A stretch of DNA of 64,000 bases. It comes from Nonomuraea solani (GTDB taxonomy: Bacteria > Actinomycetota > Actinomycetes > Streptosporangiales > Streptosporangiaceae). Both the position numbers and the translations under genes were made by a program. Where the stretch lies: NCBI RefSeq assembly GCF_900108335.1, contig NZ_FNVT01000027.1, forward strand, positions 57,037-121,036. Reading direction: 5' to 3'. Below, one piece after another: positions 16,477 to 24,253 of this stretch; positions within the stretch are counted from its first letter, which is position 1, and every line of letters begins with the position of its first letter. The notes beneath the pieces were generated by a model that saw only the letters and a list, made by a program, of their open reading frames with translations, was not told where the DNA came from and did not search any database.

Positions 16477-16519
16477 CGTTCATCCAACGTCAGTAGTCTC
16501 ATCAACGTCAATGGCGTTG
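16477..16519. promoter_or_regulatory. CAACG/CGTTG repeat cluster between divergent genes (operator)
   Basis: CGTT-CATCC-AACG (16477-16489) and CAACG-7 bp-CGTTG (16503-16519) are inverted repeats; CAACGTCA occurs twice as a direct repeat (16485 and 16503, 18 bp apart). They lie in the short shared promoter region of the TetR gene and the dehydrogenase operon, so they are the likely TetR operator. Confidence 0.55.
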
Positions 16520-16535
16520 GCATAAGGAGCGCACC

Positions 16536-17249
16536 ATGGCCAAGCGCGTCGTACCGGAGGCCGGCCGTCGCCGGCGGCGGCCCACCAAACAGGGGCAGGT
16601 GCTCACCCACCGGCTCATCGTGGAGACCGCGCTGCGGATGTTGCGCGAACATGGCGCGGCCGGGCTGACCGCCCGCCGCCTCGGCCTCGCCCTCGGGGCC
16701 GACGCCAGCACCGTCTACCGGTACTTCCGGGGCATGGACGACCTGATCCTGGCGATCGCGGACGAACTGTTCGGGCACGCGATGGCGGACTGGCGCTCCA
16801 CCGGCGACTGGCGCGCCGACCTGCGCGACCTCGGCCTGCGCATCCACCACGCCTACCAGGCCCACCCGCAGGCCGCCGTGCTCACCGCCAGCCGCGTCAC
16901 CGGGCGGCCGAACGAGGTGGCCAGCGACGAGACCATTCTCGGCGTCCTGCGCGGGGCCGGGTTTCCGGACGCGGACGCCGTACGGATCTATCACGCGTTC
17001 ATCGACCAGAGCCTGGCCTTCGCCATCCTCGACGCCGCCACGCTGGCCCTGCCCAGGGCGGCCAGGGAGGCCGATGAGGAGGTGTGGCGGGACACGTACG
17101 CGCGGCTGCCCCGCGACACCCACCCCCACATCGCCGCCACCGCGCCGCTGCTGGTCGCCCGGATGAACGACAGCGCCTACCCGACGGCCCTCGACATGCT
17201 CCTGTCCAGCGCGTCGGCCCAGCTCAAGCGACCTGCGCCGGGGGAGTGA
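16536..17249 (+). CDS. TetR family transcriptional regulator
   Basis: 237 aa. A basic N-terminal tail (GRRRRRPTKQ) precedes the HTH: HRLIVETALRMLREHGAAGLTARRLGLALGADASTVYRYFRG. The rest is the TetR C-terminal ligand domain, here with RADLRDLGLRIHHAYQAHP, typical of the TetR_C group that includes tetracycline-type repressors. ATG with AAGGAG upstream. Divergent from the saccharopine-dehydrogenase-like/IlvD-type operon; local control of it is the simplest reading. Confidence 0.9.
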   Translation: MAKRVVPEAGRRRRRPTKQGQVLTHRLIVETALRMLREHGAAGLTARRLGLALGADASTVYRYFRGMDDLILAIADELFGHAMADWRSTGDWRADLRDLGLRIHHAYQAHPQAAVLTASRVTGRPNEVASDETILGVLRGAGFPDADAVRIYHAFIDQSLAFAILDAATLALPRAAREADEEVWRDTYARLPRDTHPHIAATAPLLVARMNDSAYPTALDMLLSSASAQLKRPAPGE

Positions 17250-17604
17250 CATGGCGATCGCTTCAGGTGACAACCTGCTCGACGTCCGGGCGCATCCACG
17301 TCGAGCCCGCCGCCGCCGAGCTGCCGCGCGGCCCTCGCCCGCTTCCCGACGCCGGGCGCATCGGGATGGCCGGCCACCGCGGTCCCCGAGCCACTCTTCG
17401 CGCACCCCTTCGGCCTTGGCCATCTCCGGCCTCCACTCTCGCCCCGACCCTCGGCCCCACGCCTACCCGTAACTTCCGGTCACCTTCGGTCGCCCCGACC
17501 ACCCGCACCCGCCCGCAACCTCCGGTCACCTGTGGTCGGCCCGGTCACTCCGCAAGTTCCGGTCGCCTTCGGTCGTTCCGGCCACCTCCGACCCCTCCGA
17601 GTCG
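17250..17604. repeat. 355-bp non-coding gap holding three degenerate repeats
   Basis: No convincing gene. Three imperfect copies of a roughly 20-bp unit built on TTCCGGTCACCTTCGGTCG lie at 17471-17492, 17517-17538 and 17554-17575 (second copy CTCCGGTCACCTGTGGTCG, third TTCCGGTCGCCTTCGGTCG). Spacing is about 40 bp. The surrounding sequence is C-rich. It may be a decayed coding end, a protein-binding array or a dispersed repeat. Confidence 0.5.
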
Positions 17605-18711
17605 CTAAAGGTCGTGGGGTTCGCTGGGGGTGGGCAGGTCGTTCGAGGTTGCTCTGGCGATGCGTTTGGCGAGGCCGGCCAGGGAGTCGTCGGCCATCAG
17701 GGCGGGTAGCCGGGGAGCGTCCTCATCGATCCGCCGCAACACCGCGGCCTGGTCTCCGTTGTAGCGGGTCCAGGCACGGAGCACCTCGGGCATCGCCTCG
17801 ATCGCGTCCTCCGACAGGATCGCCTCCCGGGGCAGCCATGAGGTCAGGAACTGAGAGACCCTTCCCGGACTCCACCACAGCGGCCGATCCCCGACGAACT
17901 CGGCCAGCTTCTCGAACGCCTCTCGCGCCCCCGCCACCTCGGGCAGGTCGCGGAAGCGGGCCACGGTGTCGTCGGACGCACCGCGTACCAGGCCGGGCAC
18001 GGCGCGGGCCCGGTCGATGGCCAGCGGGCGGACGGCGGGAAGGGTGTCGGCGACGACCGCCCCCATGATCCGCTCACCAAGCTCGAACGCGTCCAGAATC
18101 CGGCCCGCCACCACCCCTGGCGCCTCTTCCCGCAGGCCGAGGCCCTCCAGGAACTTCGCCTCCTCGACCAGCGCGTCGACCGCCAGCCCGCCGTTGGGCT
18201 GATCGATGCCGACGACCAGGATGTGAGGCTCCTTGCCGTTCTCGTATCGGAAGGCCAGGACCGCCAGCACCTGCTCGCCAAAGGGGTCGGCCTTCCCATA
18301 CCACCCACCCTCGGCCACGACCCGCCCCATCCGCCGCGCCCACCCCGGCTCAACACCGGCCCCGGCCCGGACCGCACTCGCCTCAGCCCGCTCGGCCTCG
18401 TCGTCGGCCGGGCGCGCGTCCGACTCGGGCTGATGACCTTCGTTGGCTGGGTCCTCAGTCGGCCGGCCCTCGTCGGTGGAGTGCGCGCTCGGCTCGGGCC
18501 GGCGTACGACCGCCAGGGCCGTGAGGGTCAGGCGGGCCTCCAGGCTCCCGTCCTCGGCCAGCCGCATCAGGAACGGCTGCATCTCGCCGGTGGACTCCAG
18601 GTCGGCGGCGAGGCGGGCGGCCCAGAGCTCCGTTCGCAGAGGGGAGCGCCATCTGAGCAGGTCGCGGGCCTGGGCGATCACTGTGTCGAACGCTGTCGTG
18701 CTCACCCTCAA
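17605..18711 (-). CDS. conserved-looking protein of unknown function
   Basis: 368 aa, coding pattern clear by third-position GC and acidic/hydrophobic periodicity. I recognise no domain. Layout: an N-terminal helical part (about 1-70), a charged Glu/Asp/Ala-rich low-complexity linker (about 72-120), and a C-terminal alpha/beta domain with RMGRVVAEGGWYGKADPFGEQVLAVLAF, ILVVGIDQPNGGLAVDA and RPLWWSPGRVSQFLTSWLPRE. No signal peptide or membrane helix, so cytoplasmic. Start is TTG 18711 or GTG 18705; both have poor ribosome sites. It is not obviously linked to either neighbour. Confidence 0.65.
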   Translation of the reverse strand: MRVSTTAFDTVIAQARDLLRWRSPLRTELWAARLAADLESTGEMQPFLMRLAEDGSLEARLTLTALAVVRRPEPSAHSTDEGRPTEDPANEGHQPESDARPADDEAERAEASAVRAGAGVEPGWARRMGRVVAEGGWYGKADPFGEQVLAVLAFRYENGKEPHILVVGIDQPNGGLAVDALVEEAKFLEGLGLREEAPGVVAGRILDAFELGERIMGAVVADTLPAVRPLAIDRARAVPGLVRGASDDTVARFRDLPEVAGAREAFEKLAEFVGDRPLWWSPGRVSQFLTSWLPREAILSEDAIEAMPEVLRAWTRYNGDQAAVLRRIDEDAPRLPALMADDSLAGLAKRIARATSNDLPTPSEPHDL

Positions 18712-18772
18712 ACCGTATCGATCGTCACGACCTTCCGCGGCCCGGGAGCCGGCGCTGGGCCGGTTGAGGGCC

Positions 18773-18832
18773 TTGTGGGCGGCCTGGGGCGAGGCGGTTG
18801 GTGGTCCGCTCTCGGTCTCAGGCCGCCCACAA
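18773..18832. terminator. 14-bp perfect inverted repeat downstream of tex
   Basis: TTGTGGGCGGCCTG (18773-18786) and CAGGCCGCCCACAA (18819-18832) are perfect complements with a 32-nt loop, starting 14 bp after the tex stop. Likely an end-of-transcript structure for tex. No T run; the large loop is unusual. Confidence 0.5.
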
Positions 18833-18845
18833 CATGTGAGCCTGG

Positions 18846-21395
18846 TCAGCGGTTGTCGCCGGTCAGGCCCGCCTTTCTGAGGGCTTCGGCCATGGCGCCC
18901 GACGGGGCCGGACGGTCCTGGCGGCGCTGGCCGCCGCGTCCGTCGCCGCGCCCGCGCTGGCCACCGTCGCCGCCATTGCCGCCGTTGCCGCGCTGGCCGT
19001 CGCCGCGCCCGCCCTGGCCACGACCGCCGCCGTCCCCGCGACCGCCGTCCCCACGAGCGCCCTGCCCGCGACCGCCCTCTCCACGACCGCCCTGGCCGCG
19101 ACCACCGTCGCCGCGAGCGCCGCCGCTGCCGTCACCTCGGGCGCCGCGCGCGCCGTCTCCGCGACCGCCGCCGTCACGGCCGCCGTCCCCACGACCGCCG
19201 CCGTCGGCGCGGCCGGAGGTGCGGCGGGGGCCGTTGCCGGAGGTGTCGGTGGTGACCTCGTCTTCCAGGCGCAGGGTCAGCGAGATGCGCTTGCGGGGGA
19301 TGTCCACGTCGAGGACCTTGACGCGCACGATGTCGCCCGGCTTGACCACGTCGCGCGGGTCCTTGACGTAGTTGTGCGACATCGCGGAGACGTGCACCAG
19401 CCCGTCCTGGTGCACGCCGACGTCCACGAACGCGCCGAACGCCGCCACGTTGGTGACCACGCCCTCCAGGATCATGCCCGACGACAGGTCGGAGAGCTTC
19501 TCGACGCCCTCCTTGAAGGTGGCGGTCTTGAAGGCCGGGCGCGGGTCGCGGCCGGGCTTCTCCAGCTCGCGCAGGATGTCGGTGACCGTCGGCAGGCCGA
19601 ACGTCTCGTCCGTGAACTCCTGCGGCTTGATCGAGCGCAGCGCCGCCGTGTTGCCGATCAGCGTCTTGAGGTCCGACTTGACCGAGCCGAGGATGCGCCG
19701 CACGACCGGGTAGGCCTCCGGGTGCACGCTGGACACGTCGAGCGGGTCGTCGCCGTCGGGGATGCGCAGGAAGCCCGCGCACTGCTCGAACGCCTTCGGG
19801 CCCAGCCGGGGCACGCTCTTGAGCGCCGTACGGGTCCTGAAGGGGCCGTTGGAGTCGCGGTGGCGCACGATGCTCTCGGCCAGCGTGGAGCCGATGCCCG
19901 ACACGCGCGTGAGCAGGGGCGCCGACGCCGTGTTGACGTCGACCCCGACGGCGTTGACACAGTCTTCGACGACCGCGTCGAGCGAGCGGGACAGCTTCGA
20001 CTCGGCCAGGTCGTGCTGGTATTGCCCGACCCCGATGGACTTGGGGTCGATCTTGACGAGCTCGGCCAGCGGGTCCTGGAGGCGGCGGGCGATGGAGACC
20101 GCGCCGCGCAGCGACACGTCGAGCTCGGGCAGCTCCTGCGACGCGTACGCCGACGCGGAGTAGACCGACGCCCCGGCCTCCGAGACCACGATCTTGGTCA
20201 CCGACGGCATGTGCTTGACCAGCTCACCGGCCAGCTTGTCGGTCTCGCGGGAGGCCGTGCCGTTGCCGATGGCGATCAGCTCGACGCCGTGCTTCTGCGC
20301 GAGCGCGCCCAGGACGGCCAGTGACTGGTCCCACTGCCGCTTGGGCTCGTGGGGGTAGATGGTCGAGGTCTCGACGACCTTGCCGGTGGCGTCGACCACG
20401 GCCACCTTGACGCCGGTGCGCAGGCCCGGGTCGAGACCCATCGTCGCCCGGGTGCCGGCGGGGGCCGCGAGCAGCAGGTCGCGCAGGTTGGCCGCGAAGA
20501 CGCGGACCGCTTCTTCCTCAGCCGCCTGCCACAGCCGCATGCGCAGGTCGATGCCCAGGTGCACCAGGATGCGGGTGCGCCACGCCCAGCGCACGGTCTC
20601 GCCCAGCCATTTGTCGGCCGGGCGGCCCTGGTCGGAGACGCCGAACCGGGAGGCGATGCGGAACTCGTAGTCGGGGCTGTCGTCGGGCTCCAGGGTGACG
20701 GAGAGGACCTCCTCCTTCTCGCCCCTGAACATCGCCAGGATCCGGTGCGAGGGCAGCTTCGTGAACGGCTCGCCGAACTCGAAGTAGTCGGAGAACTTGG
20801 CCCCCGCCTCCTCCTTGCCCTCCCGGACCTTGGACACGAGCCGCCCACGACCCCAGAACTGCTCGCGCAGGCCGCCGATCAGGTCGGCGTCCTCGGCGAA
20901 CCGCTCGATCAGGATCGCCCTGGCCCCTTCGAGCGCCGCGCCCGCGTCGGCCACGCCCTCGGTGACGAAGCCCTCGGCGGTCGCCGCCGGGTCGAGCGAG
21001 GGGTCGGCGAGGAGCTGGTCGGCCAGCGGCTCCAGGCCCAGCTCGCGGGCGATCTGCGCCTTCGTGCGCCGCTTGGGCTTGTAGGGCAGGTAGATGTCTT
21101 CGAGCCTGGCCTTGGTCTCGGCCGCCATGATCTGCTCGCGCAGCTCGTCGTCGAGCTTGCCCTGGGACTCGATGGACTCCAGGATCGCCGTCCTGCGCTC
21201 CTCGAGCTCGCGCAGGTAGCGCAGCCGCTCCTCGAGCGTGCGCAGTTGCGCGTCGTCGAGGGCGCCGGTGGCCTCTTTGCGGTATCGCGCGATGAACGGC
21301 ACGGTCGCGCCGCCGTCGAGCAGGTCGACGGCCGCCTGCACCTGCCCGTCGCGTACGCCGAGCTCTGCGGCGATCCGCTGATCAATAGAGAGCAC
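18846..21395 (-). CDS. tex: Tex-family S1 RNA-binding protein with long Gly/Arg/Asp tail
   Basis: 849 aa. Order: Tex N-terminal HTH region (GGATVPFIARYRKEATGALDD), the YqgF-like RNase H-fold core (TMGLDPGLRTGVKVAVVD), helix-hairpin-helix repeats (SKLSRSLDAVVEDCVNAVGV; SGIGSTLAESIVRHR), and an S1 domain (GMILEGVVTNVAAFGAFVDV to ISLTLRLEDE). The final ~115 residues are a low-complexity tail of RGDGG/RGQGG units ending in a normal-looking MAEALRKAGLTGDNR. Tex acts in transcription and RNA metabolism. GTG start, AAAGGCAGG upstream; 27 bp after the amidohydrolase stop, so probably cotranscribed. Confidence 0.92.
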   Translation of the reverse strand: MLSIDQRIAAELGVRDGQVQAAVDLLDGGATVPFIARYRKEATGALDDAQLRTLEERLRYLRELEERRTAILESIESQGKLDDELREQIMAAETKARLEDIYLPYKPKRRTKAQIARELGLEPLADQLLADPSLDPAATAEGFVTEGVADAGAALEGARAILIERFAEDADLIGGLREQFWGRGRLVSKVREGKEEAGAKFSDYFEFGEPFTKLPSHRILAMFRGEKEEVLSVTLEPDDSPDYEFRIASRFGVSDQGRPADKWLGETVRWAWRTRILVHLGIDLRMRLWQAAEEEAVRVFAANLRDLLLAAPAGTRATMGLDPGLRTGVKVAVVDATGKVVETSTIYPHEPKRQWDQSLAVLGALAQKHGVELIAIGNGTASRETDKLAGELVKHMPSVTKIVVSEAGASVYSASAYASQELPELDVSLRGAVSIARRLQDPLAELVKIDPKSIGVGQYQHDLAESKLSRSLDAVVEDCVNAVGVDVNTASAPLLTRVSGIGSTLAESIVRHRDSNGPFRTRTALKSVPRLGPKAFEQCAGFLRIPDGDDPLDVSSVHPEAYPVVRRILGSVKSDLKTLIGNTAALRSIKPQEFTDETFGLPTVTDILRELEKPGRDPRPAFKTATFKEGVEKLSDLSSGMILEGVVTNVAAFGAFVDVGVHQDGLVHVSAMSHNYVKDPRDVVKPGDIVRVKVLDVDIPRKRISLTLRLEDEVTTDTSGNGPRRTSGRADGGGRGDGGRDGGGRGDGARGARGDGSGGARGDGGRGQGGRGEGGRGQGARGDGGRGDGGGRGQGGRGDGQRGNGGNGGDGGQRGRGDGRGGQRRQDRPAPSGAMAEALRKAGLTGDNR

Positions 21396-21422
21396 TTGCC
21401 TGCCTTTCGATGGTCCCGCCGG

Positions 21423-22592
21423 TCAATTGTGCAGGACTACGCCGTTCTTCATGACCAGAGTGCGCGCAGGGTGAACGACCACCGCCTCCGCCGGGCCCGA
21501 GGCGGGCACCACGACGAGGTCGGCACGATCACCCTGGCCGAGGCCGTATTCGGTCAGCCCCAGCGCCCGCGCGCCGCCGTGCGTGGCGGCCTCCAGCGCC
21601 AGCTCGATGTCCTCATCCCTGCGGAACGTGCTGCGGTAGGCGAGATGCATCGCCCGCTCCAGCATGTCGCCGCTGCCGTAGGGGCCCCACAGGTCGCGGA
21701 TGCCGTCGTGCCCGCAGGCCACGGTGACGCCCGCGGCGCGCAGCCTCCTGACCGGAGGCACGGGGAAGCTGTAGACGGCCGCCGTCACCACCGCGACGCC
21801 CGCCTCGGCGAACCCCTCGATCAGGCGGCCCTGATAGGCGTCGTCGAGCTGGCCCAGCGCGTAGGCGTGGCTGACCGCCACCCTGCCGCCCAGCCCGAGC
21901 ACCTTCGTGCGCTCGGTGATCAGCTCCAGCTCCCACCCGCCGAGCGAACCCCCGTCGTGCAGGTGCAGGTCGAGATGGGCGCCGTAGCGCTCGGCCAGGC
22001 CGAAGACCAGGTCGAGGTGGCGCACCGGGTCGCGGTCGATGCCGGCCGGGTCGAGCCCGCCCACCGCCTCGACGCCGCTCTTCAGCGCCGCTTCGAGCAG
22101 CTCGGCCGTGCCCGGGTTGACGAGCACGCCGTGCTGGGGGAAGGCGACCTGGCGCACGTCGATGGGGGAGCCCGCCGCGGCCTCGCGCACGGCCTCCACG
22201 CCGCGCAGCCCGACCAAGGGGTCGATGTCGGTATGGGTGCGGACATGGGTGGTTCCCGCCGCGCTCATCGACGCCAGCAGCGCGCCGATCCGCGCCACGC
22301 TCGGCACGCCCAGCTCGGCACGGCGCCCCAGATCGTTGCCGATGCGGCCGGCGAGCGTGTCGTCGGCCGAGTGGGGCTCCCACGGCCCGCCGTAGAGGGT
22401 CTTGTCGAGATGACAGTGCGCCTCGACGAGACCGGGCAGAACAAGCTGCCCGGAGACGTCGATCACGTGAGCGCCGGGCGCGTCGATCCCGGGGGCCACC
22501 CGGTCGATCCGCCCGTCGCGAACCAAGATGTCCTCGGAGGAGGGCGTGCCGGGTCGCCAGAGGTGGCCGCCCCGCAGCAGCACGTCGGTCAT
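21423..22592 (-). CDS. cytosine-deaminase-like amidohydrolase
   Basis: 389 aa, amidohydrolase TIM barrel. Metal and catalytic residues: H-x-H in VEAHCHLDK, HVRTHTDID, DLHLHDGG, VSHAYALG and the aspartate in ACGHDGIRDLW. The EAHCHLDK start and GHDG.RD motif are those of the CodA/N-isopropylammelide-type deaminases acting on pyrimidine or triazine rings. ATG 22592 is used; GTG 22601 is in frame. Middle gene of rpiB-like / amidohydrolase / tex on the minus strand, divergent from DUF917 and hydantoinase genes, which also act on cyclic amides. A linked nucleobase or hydantoin pathway is inferred. Confidence 0.87.
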   Translation of the reverse strand: MTDVLLRGGHLWRPGTPSSEDILVRDGRIDRVAPGIDAPGAHVIDVSGQLVLPGLVEAHCHLDKTLYGGPWEPHSADDTLAGRIGNDLGRRAELGVPSVARIGALLASMSAAGTTHVRTHTDIDPLVGLRGVEAVREAAAGSPIDVRQVAFPQHGVLVNPGTAELLEAALKSGVEAVGGLDPAGIDRDPVRHLDLVFGLAERYGAHLDLHLHDGGSLGGWELELITERTKVLGLGGRVAVSHAYALGQLDDAYQGRLIEGFAEAGVAVVTAAVYSFPVPPVRRLRAAGVTVACGHDGIRDLWGPYGSGDMLERAMHLAYRSTFRRDEDIELALEAATHGGARALGLTEYGLGQGDRADLVVVPASGPAEAVVVHPARTLVMKNGVVLHN

Positions 22593-22666
22593 GCCCAGCA
22601 CCCTAAAGGGCGTGACCGACGATTTCCGTGTCTCTTTTGAGACGCTTCTGATTCGGTGAGGTCCGG

Positions 22667-23104
22667 CTACCGGATCTCGCCGAGGTGGGAGACGTTGGCC
22701 ACGTCCGCGGAATCACCGCTCGGCCGCCCCGCCAGCCAGGCGTCGAGGATCTCGTCGAGCACCACGTCGGACGTCAGCCGGAGGCTGAGCGCCAGCACGT
22801 TGGCGTCGTTCCACTTGCGGGCACCGTCGGCGGTGTAGGCGTCGACGCACAGGGCCGCGCGCACGCCGGCCACCTTGTTCGCCGCGATCGACGCGCCCGT
22901 GCCGGTCCAGCAGCAGACGACCGCCTGGTCGGCCCGCCCCTCGCTCACGTCCTTCGCGGCCAGCTCGGAGGCCCACGCCCAGTCGTCGCGCTCCTCGTCG
23001 CTGAGCGCGCCGTGGGTCACCACCTCGTGCCCGCGCCTGCGCAGCTCCGACACGACCCGTTCGGCCACGCCGTCCTTGCTGTCGGCGGCCACAGAAACTC
23101 GCAT
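22667..23104 (-). CDS. RpiB/LacA/LacB family sugar-phosphate isomerase-like protein
   Basis: 145 aa. MRVSVAADSKDGVAERVV is the N-terminal strand and nucleotide-like loop; the active-site cysteine region is VVCCWTGTGASIAANKV, followed by VRAALCVDAYTADGARKWNDANVL, all matching the RpiB family. GGGAGGT precedes the ATG. The same frame is open much further upstream, but that part is antisense to the DUF917 gene. The usual SDHAG motif is changed to AADSKD, so the substrate may differ from ribose 5-phosphate; actinobacterial proteins of this subtype are often beside catabolic genes. Confidence 0.82.
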   Translation of the reverse strand: MRVSVAADSKDGVAERVVSELRRRGHEVVTHGALSDEERDDWAWASELAAKDVSEGRADQAVVCCWTGTGASIAANKVAGVRAALCVDAYTADGARKWNDANVLALSLRLTSDVVLDEILDAWLAGRPSGDSADVANVSHLGEIR

Positions 23105-23134
23105 ACGACCTCCCGGTCGCTCATTTTCGCACGT

Positions 23135-23171
23135 ACCAGGCACTGGCGCTTTGAGGTGGCATGTGCTTGGT
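23135..23171. promoter_or_regulatory. inverted repeat in the divergent promoter of the catabolic locus
   Basis: ACCAGGCAC (23135-23143) and GTGCTTGGT (23163-23171) are complementary at eight of nine positions, 19 bp apart. They lie between the RpiB-like start (23104) and the DUF917 start (23183), where a regulator of both operons would bind. No regulator gene for them is evident nearby except the MarR at 30943, whose likely site is elsewhere. Confidence 0.35.
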
Positions 23172-23182
23172 TGTGTCGCCAT

Positions 23183-24253
23183 ATGAGCATTGAGATAAAC
23201 GATATTCCGGCTCTCGCCCGGGGGTGCGCCATCCTGGGCACCGGAGGCGGGGGCGACGTCCGTACGGGATCGCTGGCCGCGATCAGGGCCATCCGCGCGT
23301 ACGGCGAGGTGCCGCTGGTCCGGCTGGCGGACCTGCCCGACGACGCGCTGGTCGTGCCACTGTCCGGCATCGGGGCGCCGACCGTCAGCCACGAGATGAT
23401 CCACGGCGAGGACGAGCCCAAGCGCATCGTCGAGGAGGTCGAGCGGCTCTTCGGCCGCCGGCCGAGCGCGATCATGTCGTGCGAGATCGGCGGCGCCAAC
23501 GGGGTCGCTCCCGTCGCCTGGGCCGCCCGGCTCGGCCTGCCGCTGCTCGACGCCGACGGCATGGGGCGGGCGTTTCCCGAGGTCCAGATGGTGTCGATGT
23601 ACGTGGCGGGGCTGCCGGCCGAGCTGGTGATCATGTCCGACATCGTGGGCAACGTCGTGACCATTCGCCCGGTCGACGGGCTCTGGTCCGAGCGGCTGGC
23701 GCGGGCCGTCTGCGTGGCGGCCGGCTCGCACGCGCTGATGGCCGACTACGTGCTCACCGCCGCGCGGGCCAGGGGCGCGGTCATCGAGGGTACGGTCACC
23801 CGCGCCCTGGAGGTCGGCCGGGCCACCGAGGGCGCCGCCGACCCGCTCCGCGCGCTCCAGGACCGGCTCGGCGCCGCCCGCCTGATCACCGGCAAGCTGA
23901 CCGACGTGGAGCGGCGCACCACGGGCGGGTTCGTCCGCGGCACGGCCACGATCGAGGGCACCGGCGCCGAACGCGGCCGCCGCCTCACCCTGGAGCTGCA
24001 GAACGAGAACCTGGTCGCCCTGGAGAACGGCGAGGTGCGCGCGATGGTGCCCGACCTCATCACGGTCGTGGACACCGAGACCGCCGCCGCCGTCCAGACC
24101 GAGGGCCTGCGGTACGGGCAGCGCGTCTCGGTGCTCGCCTGGCCCTGTGACGCGCTCTGGCGTACCCCCAAGGGCCTGGAGACGGCGGGCCCCCGGGCCT
24201 TCGGATACGACCTGGACTACGTACCCGTCGAGGAGCTGACGGCGCATGGCTGA
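23183..24253 (+). CDS. DUF917 domain protein
   Basis: 356 aa. The N-terminal IPALARGCAILGTGGGGD with its Gly loop, MSCEIGGANGVAPVAWAA, GMGRAFPEVQMVSM and TIRPVD are DUF917 hallmarks. Members are usually encoded with HyuA/HyuB-like hydantoinase or oxoprolinase genes, as here; exact chemistry is not established. ATG 23183 has no clear ribosome site; the last 8 bp overlap the hydantoinase gene, so the two are coupled. First gene of an operon running through an ABC importer (to 30950). Confidence 0.85.
   Translation: MSIEINDIPALARGCAILGTGGGGDVRTGSLAAIRAIRAYGEVPLVRLADLPDDALVVPLSGIGAPTVSHEMIHGEDEPKRIVEEVERLFGRRPSAIMSCEIGGANGVAPVAWAARLGLPLLDADGMGRAFPEVQMVSMYVAGLPAELVIMSDIVGNVVTIRPVDGLWSERLARAVCVAAGSHALMADYVLTAARARGAVIEGTVTRALEVGRATEGAADPLRALQDRLGAARLITGKLTDVERRTTGGFVRGTATIEGTGAERGRRLTLELQNENLVALENGEVRAMVPDLITVVDTETAAAVQTEGLRYGQRVSVLAWPCDALWRTPKGLETAGPRAFGYDLDYVPVEELTAHG

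Noticed and set aside
17251..17472. 73-codon plus-strand frame after the TetR gene
   Set aside because: Arg/Pro/Ser-rich reading of C-rich DNA, no ribosome site, no family.
20349..22640. 763-codon plus-strand frame
   Set aside because: Antisense of tex and the amidohydrolase; no domain, biased composition.
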